A DNA stretch of 26,813 bases from Candidatus Gerdarchaeota archaeon. Lineage in GTDB: Archaea > Asgardarchaeota > Heimdallarchaeia > JABLTI01. The stretch covers positions 1 to 26,813 of the forward strand of contig JAEORJ010000123.1 in NCBI GenBank assembly GCA_016840945.1, read 5' to 3'. This document shows, piece by piece, positions 15,301 to 23,035 of this stretch; positions within the stretch are counted from its first letter, which is position 1, and each line of letters opens with the position of its first letter. A model generated the notes under the pieces. It was given only the letters and a program-made list of their open reading frames with translations, searched no databases and had not been told where the DNA came from. A program made the position numbers and the translations under genes.

Positions 15301-18300
15301 CGTAAATATATATTTCATCACCATCATCAATATTATCATAATCACTATCAGGATTTAATGGATTGGTATCATAAGTATTAACTTCTAAACCATCAAATAC
15401 ACCATCATGATCAGTATCAGCTTGGAATGGATCTGTTCCAACTATATATTCTTCATAATTTGTTAAACTATCATAATCAGGATCCTCATCTGAATCATCA
15501 ATTAATGGATTCAAACCCATTCCTACTTCGTAATTATCAGGTATTAAATCATTATCAGTATCGGATTTTTGAGGATTAGTATTAGCTTGAGCTTCTAATC
15601 TATTAATTAAACCATCATTATCAGGATCATCATAGCTATCATCATTGAATGGATCTAGAGAATAATAAATCTCATAATCATCTCGCATTGTATCTCCATC
15701 GGTATCAGCATTTGTTGGATCTGTTAAATATAAGAAGAGCTCATCATCATCTGATAAAGTATCACCATCTGTATCGATTAAATCAGGATTTGTTAGATAT
15801 TTGTATATTTCATCAGTATCATATAATGTATCACCATCCGAATCTATAGGGATACTAAAGTAATCACTTGGATTTGTCCAATACCATAAAACCTCCCAAG
15901 CATCACTAAAGCCATCACCATCTGTATCTGGATTTAGAGGATCTGAACCTTCATAATCAAAATAATACCATTGATCTTCAGTATAATCATAGAAATAGAT
16001 TCTACTTAAAACCTCTTCATAATCAAATAGCCAATCACTATCAGTATCAATAGATAACGGATTTGTCATGAACACATAAACTTCCGCAAAATCTGTGATA
16101 AAATCACCATCAGTATCTTCTGATCTTACGTCAGTATTGAAAATGAATATTTCTTCATAATCTGTTAAACCATCATCATCAGTGTCTATTAAGTTTGGGT
16201 CACTGGTACTTCCATATGTACCCTCAATTTCATCATAGTCACTTATTCCATCTTCATCTGAATCAATAAATTGTGGATTTCTTTCTAACCATAATTTTGG
16301 AAATGTATGGTCAAGTAAAGTTATTGTTAAACTATAATCAAAATCCCCTAAACCAATTAGTTCTAGTCCTTTAGCAATCCATTTTAATATTGGTACTGTT
16401 TGGAATATATCCATCAATTTGAATACTATAATTATCCTTATGGTAATATTTCCTTCAAAATACGATCCTAATTGATTTGCTACATAAGATATAGAACCGG
16501 AGAATTCTAACGCAATCTCTATTTCTGGATCACCACCACCGTCTAATTGAACTGATAATCCACCAACTTCCACTGCCAGTCTAAATGTTCCTCTAGATTC
16601 TTGCAATGCTTCTTGATGTGATATGGTGAATTCTAAAGTTATTTGGATATAACCAGTAACTAATTCAGAGAGAGAAAAACCGAAAAGAGCATCGGATGCT
16701 TGGTTTGCAGCATCATATAATTTCATCGCAGCTGCAGTTCCAACACTCATGATTATCCATCTTAAGTAATCATATGATACTTTATAATAGAATCCTATTG
16801 TAACTGAAGAATCATCAATCATTCTCCAATCCCTTGTTATCCTATTATAAACAATTGTAAAATCACCTAATAATGTAAATCCAAATTCACAGTTAATTCC
16901 TAGAAACTCTAATTTTTCAACTAAAGGGCTGAATTGATATAATAATCCATAAAATGAACCAACATTTTTACTTTGGTCAAGTATTGTGGTAATAGTAAAT
17001 ATCATATCGCCATTTGAAACAACTTCAATTCCAATTTTAAATTTCAACTCAACACGTGCGCCTATAAGAGTATCAATAGGAATTGTGAATACAAACTCAT
17101 TGTATATTCCCACAGGTATTAAATCTAGAGTATATTCAGTAACTTCTTCAAAAAATGTGAATATACTAACCATAAGATCTTGTTCTATTTTATTCAAACA
17201 CCCATAATCAATAGCACTAGAAATTATAAATGGACCTGTTTTATAAGTATCTGTAGCCCAATTTCCATTATTATCAACTGTTCTAATTAGTAACCAATAT
17301 TCACCAGGTACAAGTGGATCGCTCGTGAAATAATTACCCCCAATATCATGAATGTGATTGATTGATGCTGGAGGAACGAAATTAGGATCAGTTGAAAAAT
17401 GAACTGAAAAACCTGCTATTCCTGATTTATCATCTGATGCACCCCAAAATTCAACTTGAATTATATTTAGAAATGATTCTATGTTAATTGTGTGAGTGCT
17501 TGATGAACTATCAGTAGGATTTGTAGGTGGTGTTTCATCATATAGAAGTACTTCAAAATGATAATCACTACTATATCTGACATTACCATAATTATCAATT
17601 GCTTCTATATAATCATAAACAGTTCCTGACATTCCGATAAAAGGTCCAATATCAACAATCCATTCTCCCCAGATATTTTTTGTCATAGTAATTCTATTAT
17701 ATTGTGTTTCACCAGGGTTGGTGTAATATAGATATACAACTTGTATTCCTGATTGAGAATCTTCTATTGAGCCACAAGTTATTCTGATATTTGTTGTATC
17801 ATACAAAGTGCCAGATGTAACATAAAGTGGTTCTTCAATATTAGGTGGTGTGGTATCCCATAATTGTATACTAATTGTTCTTTCTGAAGTTATCATGGCA
17901 TTGCCTTCATAATCACAACATTGGACAAATAATCTAATTATCCCTTGACTAAAATCAAAAGAACCTATTTTTGCAGTCCAAGTAGTTCCAGATACATGAT
18001 TCATTGATACATAAGTAAAAGAGGATCCACCAGGTTGAGTGAAATATAAATCAGCCCAATAAACACCACTTTGAGAATCAGATATATAACACGTTATAGT
18101 AATCTCATCTTTATCATAAGCAGGATTTGGTGTGTACCAACTGGTTGGAAAAGATACAGAAGGAGCTGTTGTATCCCATATGCTAACAGAAAAAGTTCTT
18201 TCTGAAGTTATCATGGCATTACCTTCATTATCACAGCACTGAACAAAAATCCTCACAGTTCCTGATTTATCAGTGAAAGGGCCTATTTTACCAGTCCAAG

Positions 18301-19774
18301 TATCACCAGATACTTTTGTCATATGAACATAAGAAAAAGAGGATCCACCAGGTTGAGTGTAGTATAAATCAGCCCAATAAACACCACTAGGACTATCAGT
18401 TATTGTACATGTTATTGTTATTTGATCAACATCTGTTGCTGGATTTGGAGAATACCAAGCAGATGGAAAAGTAACTATAGGAGCATCATCATCCCATCTA
18501 ACTACAGTAAAAGTCCTCAAACTAGAAGTGATTGAATTTCCTCTTGTATCAGAAGCAATTATATATATTCTAACTGTTCCTGACATTCCATCAAATGGTC
18601 CTATGTTTGCACTCCAAACATCGGAGAATATTGCTTTTGACATAGATATTGTGTAGAGTGTTGTTTCTCCGGGTCTTGAATATTGTAAATTAACATAATC
18701 TACTCCACTGGAATCAGTCACTGTACATTTGATTGTAATTGCGTCTTTATCAGTAGGAGGTTGCGGAGAATACCAATCTGATGGAAATGATAATGTTGGC
18801 GGATCTGAATCTGATTTTGTAACATAAAAAGTACGCTCAGAAGAAACTATTGCATTTTCATAATTATCAATTGCCTGTACAAAAATCCTAACCGTGCCAG
18901 AGGTACCCGTAAATGGACCTATTTTACCTGACCAAGTATCTGAAAATAATGCTTTTGTCATAGAAACAGAATAAAAAGAGCTCTCTCCGGGATATGTATA
19001 ATATAAATTAGCTCTATCAACACCGTAAGTATCAGTAATTGTGCATGAAATTGTTATTTGATTAATATCATAGGCCGGATTTGGTGAATACCAACTAGAT
19101 GGAAATGTAATCGTTGGTGGTGTTGTATCCCTTGCTAAAACTTGAAAAGTATAATGTGGTGATACATAATCGATATCAGTATTATCCATAGCTTGAATAA
19201 AAATCTCACATGTTCCAGCGTATCCAGGAAATGGTCCTATATTAGCGCTCCATACATCTGAAAACCAAGCTTTTGTCATTCCTACCCATTCAAATGTACC
19301 TGTTCCAGGTATTGTATAATAGAGATCAGCCCATCTAACGCCATCCGAATCAGTAATTGTACTTTGAATAGTAATTGTTTGATCATTATAAGCTGGTGCA
19401 GGAGAATAGGTTGGTGTACTTATTGAGGGACCTGGATAACCTTTTACAATAAACTCATTTTCAGAATTTTGTTGGTCATCTGTTAATGCAGTAGCTTGAC
19501 GACCACTTGTTTGAGGTACATTAATTAAATTGCTTGTATCAAGATTATCATCAGGTATTATAAAATTGCTATATTCATCAATTATTAATTCTAATCCTTT
19601 ATTGATTTCATCAATTGAATTAGTACTTGATTTATTTACAATTTCTTTCTCTTTTAATAATGCCTTTTTACTAATAGAATAAGAAGATACAGGAGTATAA
19701 ACACTTATTATGAATATTAAGATAAGAAAAATACTCATGTATTTTTTGCCAAATAATTTTCTCACTATCTTCAC
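12386..19774 (-). CDS. Giant surface protein: six Ig-like domains, FN3-like domain, 52 TSP3 calcium-binding repeats, C-terminal membrane anchor
   Basis: A 2462-residue protein starting at GTG 19774 with GGAG 8 nt upstream. Residues about 8-33 form a signal peptide. Six Ig-like domains of about 106 residues span about 112-745, each with W-Y-[ST]-P-x-P and I-T-x-x-C-x-I-x-D. An FN3-like domain follows (about 746-850), then about 300 residues with no recognised fold (about 852-1160). From about 1167 to 2425 I count 52 TSP3-type units of 22-28 residues (consensus D-[ST]-D-x-D-G-L-x-D-x-x-E), very acidic and expected to bind calcium along a stiff rod. The C-terminus (about 2428-2462) is a membrane helix ending in RSKVKR. 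The design is that of a long stalk adhesin: anchored at the C-terminus, rod in the middle, Ig-like tip outward. Role inferred from architecture. Confidence 0.85.
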   Translation of the reverse strand: MKIVRKLFGKKYMSIFLILIFIISVYTPVSSYSISKKALLKEKEIVNKSSTNSIDEINKGLELIIDEYSNFIIPDDNLDTSNLINVPQTSGRQATALTDDQQNSENEFIVKGYPGPSISTPTYSPAPAYNDQTITIQSTITDSDGVRWADLYYTIPGTGTFEWVGMTKAWFSDVWSANIGPFPGYAGTCEIFIQAMDNTDIDYVSPHYTFQVLARDTTPPTITFPSSWYSPNPAYDINQITISCTITDTYGVDRANLYYTYPGESSFYSVSMTKALFSDTWSGKIGPFTGTSGTVRIFVQAIDNYENAIVSSERTFYVTKSDSDPPTLSFPSDWYSPQPPTDKDAITIKCTVTDSSGVDYVNLQYSRPGETTLYTISMSKAIFSDVWSANIGPFDGMSGTVRIYIIASDTRGNSITSSLRTFTVVRWDDDAPIVTFPSAWYSPNPATDVDQITITCTITDSPSGVYWADLYYTQPGGSSFSYVHMTKVSGDTWTGKIGPFTDKSGTVRIFVQCCDNEGNAMITSERTFSVSIWDTTAPSVSFPTSWYTPNPAYDKDEITITCYISDSQSGVYWADLYFTQPGGSSFTYVSMNHVSGTTWTAKIGSFDFSQGIIRLFVQCCDYEGNAMITSERTISIQLWDTTPPNIEEPLYVTSGTLYDTTNIRITCGSIEDSQSGIQVVYLYYTNPGETQYNRITMTKNIWGEWIVDIGPFIGMSGTVYDYIEAIDNYGNVRYSSDYHFEVLLYDETPPTNPTDSSSSTHTINIESFLNIIQVEFWGASDDKSGIAGFSVHFSTDPNFVPPASINHIHDIGGNYFTSDPLVPGEYWLLIRTVDNNGNWATDTYKTGPFIISSAIDYGCLNKIEQDLMVSIFTFFEEVTEYTLDLIPVGIYNEFVFTIPIDTLIGARVELKFKIGIEVVSNGDMIFTITTILDQSKNVGSFYGLLYQFSPLVEKLEFLGINCEFGFTLLGDFTIVYNRITRDWRMIDDSSVTIGFYYKVSYDYLRWIIMSVGTAAAMKLYDAANQASDALFGFSLSELVTGYIQITLEFTISHQEALQESRGTFRLAVEVGGLSVQLDGGGDPEIEIALEFSGSISYVANQLGSYFEGNITIRIIIVFKLMDIFQTVPILKWIAKGLELIGLGDFDYSLTITLLDHTFPKLWLERNPQFIDSDEDGISDYDEIEGTYGSTSDPNLIDTDDDGLTDYEEIFIFNTDVRSEDTDGDFITDFAEVYVFMTNPLSIDTDSDWLFDYEEVLSRIYFYDYTEDQWYYFDYEGSDPLNPDTDGDGFSDAWEVLWYWTNPSDYFSIPIDSDGDTLYDTDEIYKYLTNPDLIDTDGDTLSDDDELFLYLTDPTNADTDGDTMRDDYEIYYSLDPFNDDSYDDPDNDGLINRLEAQANTNPQKSDTDNDLIPDNYEVGMGLNPLIDDSDEDPDYDSLTNYEEYIVGTDPFQADTDHDGVFDGLEVNTYDTNPLNPDSDYDNIDDGDEIYIYGTNPTKPDSDYDGLNDFDELFIYYTEPLNPDSDSDGLNDYQEVITYSTNPEEPDSDFDGIDDYDEVMIYGTNPNLPDTDGDGLSDYDELFTFNTNPILPDMDSDGLTDYDEIFTHFTNPQEPDSDFDGLNDYAELYTYLTNPNSADTDSDGINDWDEINTYNTNPNLSDSDSDGLTDYQEIFDYYTNPNLTDSDTDGLSDYDEIITYSTNPNEQDTDGDSLTDYEELFTYSTNPLLSDPDDDGLNDYEEVITYNTDPFDNDSDDDYFTDGYEVANGWDPNDPLDPDSTLDFDSDGLTNLEEGEQGTDPYDPDTDGDGLLDGDEVHTDGTLPINPDSDPDGLTDGEEISIYNTYPSLVDTDGDSLSDYDEVFTYFTDPNLTDSDGDGLSDGDEINIHLTNPNLADSDSDGLSDLEEVTLGLDNYLTNPNDSDSDNDNLTDSEEMILGTNPNSTDSDSDGLNDYEEANIGDDGYITDPLDADTDGDTISDYDEVMVYNTNPTSTDSDGDGLSDYDELFIYFTDPNLIDTDGDTILDSEEVIEGSDGFITDPNSSDTDNDGLTDDEEINNTLTDPTDSDTDNDNLSDYEEINTTHTDPTDPDSDDDDLDDGLESSIGTDPNDADSDDDNIPDGTEYNDIGTDPLLPDSDGDTIPDGEEIILGLDGYITDPLDGDTDSDGLSDPYEINVSNTDPTSSDTDDDGLPDGWEVTYALNPLIDDSTDDLDNDGLTNLDEYEHGTNPNDSDTDSDSLDDLWEVNYGTNPLIDDSDNDYDGDGLTNYQEYQIGTLPLDADTDDDLLNDGYEYNVSHTNPLVADTDSDGMPDGWEVSNGLNPLLNDAYQDLDNDGLTNLEEYQEGTLANDSDTDNDTMPDGWEVDNDLDPLINDAQEDPDLDDLVNVDELKYSTDPQDEDTDDDGYNDGLEVLYGSDPNDSTSIPDIPTLKNKDLIIYIGTMVGLFTIITIIVIVTRSKVKR
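12498..16275 (-). repeat. TSP3-type tandem repeat array (52 units)
   Basis: About 3.8 kb encodes consecutive acidic units, mostly 23 residues (69 bp). Near both ends the array switches to alternating units of 26 and 22 residues containing G-L-N-P-L-I-D-D-like and G-T-N-P elements. The DNA is degenerate, showing ATC/TCA-rich words on the plus strand. Confidence 0.85.
17540..19440 (-). repeat. Tandem Ig-like domain repeats (six units of about 318 bp)
   Basis: Six consecutive domains of about 106 residues. Units four and five (about 17870-18500) are nearly identical in DNA over long stretches, with the same GAGGATCCACC word at 18021 and 18339. The outer units have diverged more. Confidence 0.8.
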
Positions 19775-19871
19775 CCATTTTACTCCACAAAGGATTCTGA
19801 AAAAACTCTTACTTTAAAGTAATAAGTTTTAAACTGAATCAACTTTAGTTATCCCTATTTTCATAGAAGGT

Positions 19872-19923
19872 CTAACCATCTCACACCGTAAACACAAGTA
19901 CCCTTTGTGTTCTAAGATGTTAG
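19872..19923. other. GC-richer foldable element upstream of the giant surface gene
   Basis: In a spacer that is otherwise very AT-rich, about 63 nt (19868-19930) reach roughly 43% GC. They can fold into an outer helix (19872-19881 with 19915-19923, nine pairs with one bulged C) and an inner perfect 7-bp hairpin (AACACAA 19891-19897 with TTGTGTT 19905-19911). The strand is not decided. It lies about 98-150 nt upstream of the GTG start at 19774, so it could be a 5' leader element, a small RNA or an operator. It has no tRNA features. Confidence 0.35.
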
Positions 19924-20060
19924 GTCGGATTTTTAATATAAATATTTCTTAATTCTACTGAAGAGAAAAAATGGGTTCATTATTTGCAAAATCTTAATTA
20001 AAATTCTACAGTAGACTTATTGTTTAATTAATTCACAATTTTCTAATTATTATTTATCAT

Positions 20061-20873
20061 TTATTTTGTGAATCCACCATGATGAAACGCTACATCGCAA
20101 ACAAGTTTTTGCTTTTCACAATATGTTAAAATCTCATCTTCTATGATATCCCACAAATTGTGATTAGTTCTAATTTCTTCATAATAATCAATTAACTCAG
20201 GGAATTGCTCATAAACTAAATCCATGATTCTTCTAATATTATGAGATCTAAAATTAAGATTCTCGAACATAAAATCATTAGCAAAATGTTTTGTCGCTAG
20301 TATTATTTCTTTCCAATCAGTTATTTTTGGGAAAATTGGAGAAATAAAAACATAAGTTGTTATTCCTTTCGAAGCTATTCTCTCGAGAGCCTTAATTCTT
20401 AATTCAGGTCGTGAAGCTAATGGTTCGATCTTTTTCGCCAATTGACTGTTCAAGTTATTCAATGATATCCCAACACGAATATTTTCAAACTGCTGAAATA
20501 AATCGATATCTCGTTCAACGAGTCGTGATTTTGTTAAAATTTCGATTTTAGCTTTGGTTCCAGTTAATTGCTCCAAAATTGTTCGAGTAACTTTATACTT
20601 TGCTTCAATGGGACAATAGGGATCAGTAACAGAGCTTAGAAGTAACGTTTTATTATCATATTTAGTTGGATTGATCTTTGTCATATCAAATTTTTTGACG
20701 TCAATGAATTTCCCCCATTCATCCCCCCCATGATTTGTTAAACGTTTCATAAATTCAGCATAACAATAGATGCACCCATGTTGACATCCAACATAAGGGT
20801 TAATTACATAATCAACTCCGGGGATGTTGCTTTTAGTAATGATGTTTTTAGCTTCAACTATCTTGATGTCCAT
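20061..20873 (-). CDS. SplB-like radical SAM protein
   Basis: A 270-residue cytoplasmic protein with the cluster-binding motif C30-x3-C34-x2-C37 (GCQHGCIYCYAE), typical of radical SAM enzymes of the COG1533 (spore photoproduct lyase-like) group. LLLSSVTDPYCPIEAKY, followed by ILTKSRLVERDI and VGISLNNLNSQLAKKIEP, are hallmarks of this group. These enzymes cleave S-adenosylmethionine to start radical chemistry at a 4Fe-4S cluster. Most members outside sporulating bacteria have no known substrate, and a DNA photoproduct role should not be assumed here. The start is an ATG with a weak TAGAAG motif. It is divergent from the cyclase-like gene. A few bases after its stop codon the DNA is AT-rich without a clear terminator. 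Confidence 0.8.
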   Translation of the reverse strand: MDIKIVEAKNIITKSNIPGVDYVINPYVGCQHGCIYCYAEFMKRLTNHGGDEWGKFIDVKKFDMTKINPTKYDNKTLLLSSVTDPYCPIEAKYKVTRTILEQLTGTKAKIEILTKSRLVERDIDLFQQFENIRVGISLNNLNSQLAKKIEPLASRPELRIKALERIASKGITTYVFISPIFPKITDWKEIILATKHFANDFMFENLNFRSHNIRRIMDLVYEQFPELIDYYEEIRTNHNLWDIIEDEILTYCEKQKLVCDVAFHHGGFTK

Positions 20874-21176
20874 CTTCTAAGCCCAATAAATCTATTAATA
20901 TTATCAATTAAATATTCTCTCTAGATTATTCCTCAAATAATAGAACTTGATTAGTTATTGGATAAGTATCAGTCATAAAGTATACTTAATTCGTTCTAAT
21001 TGTAAGAGATTTCAAAAAAAATAATGTTAAAATTTAATCACATTTTAAGTGAAATAAAATTAATATTTTTTAGTATGTTTTACTATTTTTTAATCCAATT
21101 TCTTCCAAAGATTAGAATATATGAAAAGTAATAAGCATACTAATTCTTTAATAAAACGAATAGAGGAATTCTAGAT
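20874..21176. other. Divergent intergenic region (303 nt), promoters only
   Basis: I see no gene here. It contains a perfect 10-bp palindrome AAGTATACTT at 20978-20987 followed by AATTC, and an imperfect copy (AAGCATACT, then AATTC) near 21133-21146, which might be operator sites. A TATA-like AATATATG at 21116-21123 and a GAGGA Shine-Dalgarno motif at 21163-21167 fit the gene starting at 21177. Confidence 0.4.
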
Positions 21177-21866
21177 ATGAGATTCATTGATCTAAGTCAT
21201 ATATTTGAAGATAGTATGCCTGGATTAAAAATAAAAAATGATAATGGAACTTATATTACATACTCAGCAAAAATCCATCCTCTCCTTACACATGAACAAA
21301 CAAAACCTAAATATCAAAACAAAGCATCTTTTGAAATCACTGAAATGACTTTTCCAACTTCAATAGGAACTTACCTAGATTCACCCTATCATCGCTTTCC
21401 AGATAAAAGAGATATTAGTCAAATTGATCTCGAGGAAGTTATATTACCAGGTATTGTTATCCCAATCCACAATAAAGCTCCTCTAGAATTAGTAAATTTG
21501 GATGATATTAAGGATGATATCTCTTCTCAAGACATTTCAAAAAAAGCTATTTTATTTAATTTTAATTGGAGTAAATTTTGGGGAACAGAACAATACTATG
21601 ATTATCCTTCTATATCTGAAGATTTGATTAAGTACCTGATTCAGAAAAAAGTAAAGCTTGTGGGAGTAGACACAGTAAATATAGATAATCCAAAAAATCT
21701 ATCACGACCAGCTCATACTATGTTTTTAGAGAAAGAGATTCTAATTGTTGAGAATTTAACAAACCTAGAAACTCTTATTGGGAAGAATTTCAGATTTTTT
21801 GCTGTACCTATAAAGGGTAAAAGAGTAGCTGCCATGCCAATAAGAGCTTTTGCGGAAATACTTTGA
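21177..21866 (+). CDS. Cyclase/kynurenine formamidase-fold protein with altered metal site
   Basis: A 229-residue protein of the cyclase family (PF04199), metal-dependent hydrolases that include kynurenine formamidase. It starts with the typical IDLSHIFEDSMPG. The C-terminal region HTMFLEKEILIVENLTNL, followed by FRFFAVPIKGKR, also fits. The family motif H-x-G-T-H-x-D-x-P-x-H reads S62-I-G-T-Y66-L-D68-S-P-Y-H72: both of the first two histidines are replaced, while the aspartate and last histidine remain. The Y form of the second position occurs in some relatives as far as I recall; the S at the first is less expected. The protein may bind metal differently or have another reaction. ATG start with GAGGA 9 nt upstream; transcribed alone. 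Confidence 0.75.
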   Translation: MRFIDLSHIFEDSMPGLKIKNDNGTYITYSAKIHPLLTHEQTKPKYQNKASFEITEMTFPTSIGTYLDSPYHRFPDKRDISQIDLEEVILPGIVIPIHNKAPLELVNLDDIKDDISSQDISKKAILFNFNWSKFWGTEQYYDYPSISEDLIKYLIQKKVKLVGVDTVNIDNPKNLSRPAHTMFLEKEILIVENLTNLETLIGKNFRFFAVPIKGKRVAAMPIRAFAEIL

Positions 21867-22093
21867 AATTGTAAATGCTTTATTCAATTCTAAAAATTCA
21901 TACCAAATCACATGTATTTGGGAAAGTAAAATAATTTCACCACTTAACAGTTGATAGAGTGGAGTTCATTCAATTATGGAAGAACCTTTAAAATCACATT
22001 CAAATCTATTCAACCATTCGTAAGTAAGTGTAGCGAATAATTCAATTTGTTCATATTACAAACTATAATCTGCAATATCCTAAACAGTAAAAG

Positions 22094-22900
22094 TTAATCG
22101 TGGATAATTCTTTTCTGACATACAGGACACCGAGAGTCATGTTTCAACCATTCCACCAAATGATCCTTATGAAAGAGACTTAGACAGCTATTGCGTTGAA
22201 GTAGCTGGTGGTGAGTTCTAATCTCCATTTTACAAATAGGACAATTAGACATTACTAATGAAGAAATGTCTTCTGATAATTCTGGGTAGGTTCTTGATTC
22301 AATTAGTGGCATACCTTGATCAGCAGTAATATCAAAATCACTAAAAATAATAGGCTTAGTTGCTTCATCAAATCTTTCTCTAGCAGTTCTATAGATTATG
22401 ATATACAAGCAAATAAGAAAGAAAACGATATATACAGAAAAACTGATTAGAAAAGAATTCAATATGCTGAAATGTTTAATTCTCATAACAATTTCATAAT
22501 AATAGGTATATTCTGGTTCAGATATGGTAATGCTAACTTCTTTAGTATTGCAAATATAGATTCGTTTTTTATTATTTAGCTCATAATCTAACTCTATTCC
22601 ATTCCCATCATAGATTTTTATAGTTGAATTTTCAAAAGGGTATGAAATTGATGTATCCATGGTATCATTATAATACCCTTTAATAGTTAATAAAACTGAG
22701 ATTTCAATAGGACGAAAATAACCATAATTAATTTCACTCTGATATGTAGCAGCACTAACATTATCTTCAGGAGTTATTTTGTCTAATCTTGTACGAAATG
22801 TTGAAGCCAAAATAACCATTGTTAAAGAGAAAAATGAGATTAATATTATTCCCACTGTAAGAATTCTTTTCCTTCGAAAAACGCTTACTCCGTTACTCAT
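22094..22900 (-). CDS. Membrane protein with extracellular domain and C-terminal RING-H2-like finger
   Basis: With the ATG at 22900 (an in-frame TTG at 22915 and a GTG at 22909 are alternatives) the protein has 268 residues. One helix lies at about 13-34, a beta-rich outer domain at about 40-143, a second helix at about 144-170, and a cytoplasmic tail ends in a RING-like finger at 220-261. Ligand spacing is identical to the finger at 10167 (C220, C223, C239, H244, H247, C258, C261), but the third ligand is replaced by R236, leaving seven of eight. The E2-contact positions I222, W251-equivalent in HLVEWLK, and P259 are kept. The layout (outer domain, helix, cytoplasmic RING) resembles transmembrane RING ligases of eukaryotes. 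Divergent from the VOC gene. Finger assignment is good; function inferred. Confidence 0.7.
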   Translation of the reverse strand: MSNGVSVFRRKRILTVGIILISFFSLTMVILASTFRTRLDKITPEDNVSAATYQSEINYGYFRPIEISVLLTIKGYYNDTMDTSISYPFENSTIKIYDGNGIELDYELNNKKRIYICNTKEVSITISEPEYTYYYEIVMRIKHFSILNSFLISFSVYIVFFLICLYIIIYRTARERFDEATKPIIFSDFDITADQGMPLIESRTYPELSEDISSLVMSNCPICKMEIRTHHQLLQRNSCLSLFHKDHLVEWLKHDSRCPVCQKRIIHD

Positions 22901-23035
22901 ATACTCCACAATCAAATAGATTAAACTACTTTATTCTTAAAAAGCTAACTAAACAGAATTTTCTCCATTAGAAGTACTTGCAAAATTCTTTAATAATTTT
23001 CATAAAAATATAATAGTTGATTTACGGTGAATCAA

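Noticed and set aside
12498..16275. Long regular DNA repeats as a CRISPR or satellite array
   Set aside because: The repeats are in frame, encode acidic TSP3 units, vary at third codon positions and have no unique spacers.
19872..19923. tRNA gene
   Set aside because: No T-loop GGTTCRA motif, no anticodon arm of the right size, and only two nested helices.
20061..20873. True spore photoproduct lyase
   Set aside because: Only the general SplB-like radical SAM features are visible. The organism is not a spore former as far as can be told, and most relatives have other or unknown roles.
22016..22052. Hairpin ATTCG/CGAAT and nearby CCACT/AGTGG pair in the spacer 21867-22093
   Set aside because: Stems of five pairs with long loops are expected by chance. 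No T-tract follows.
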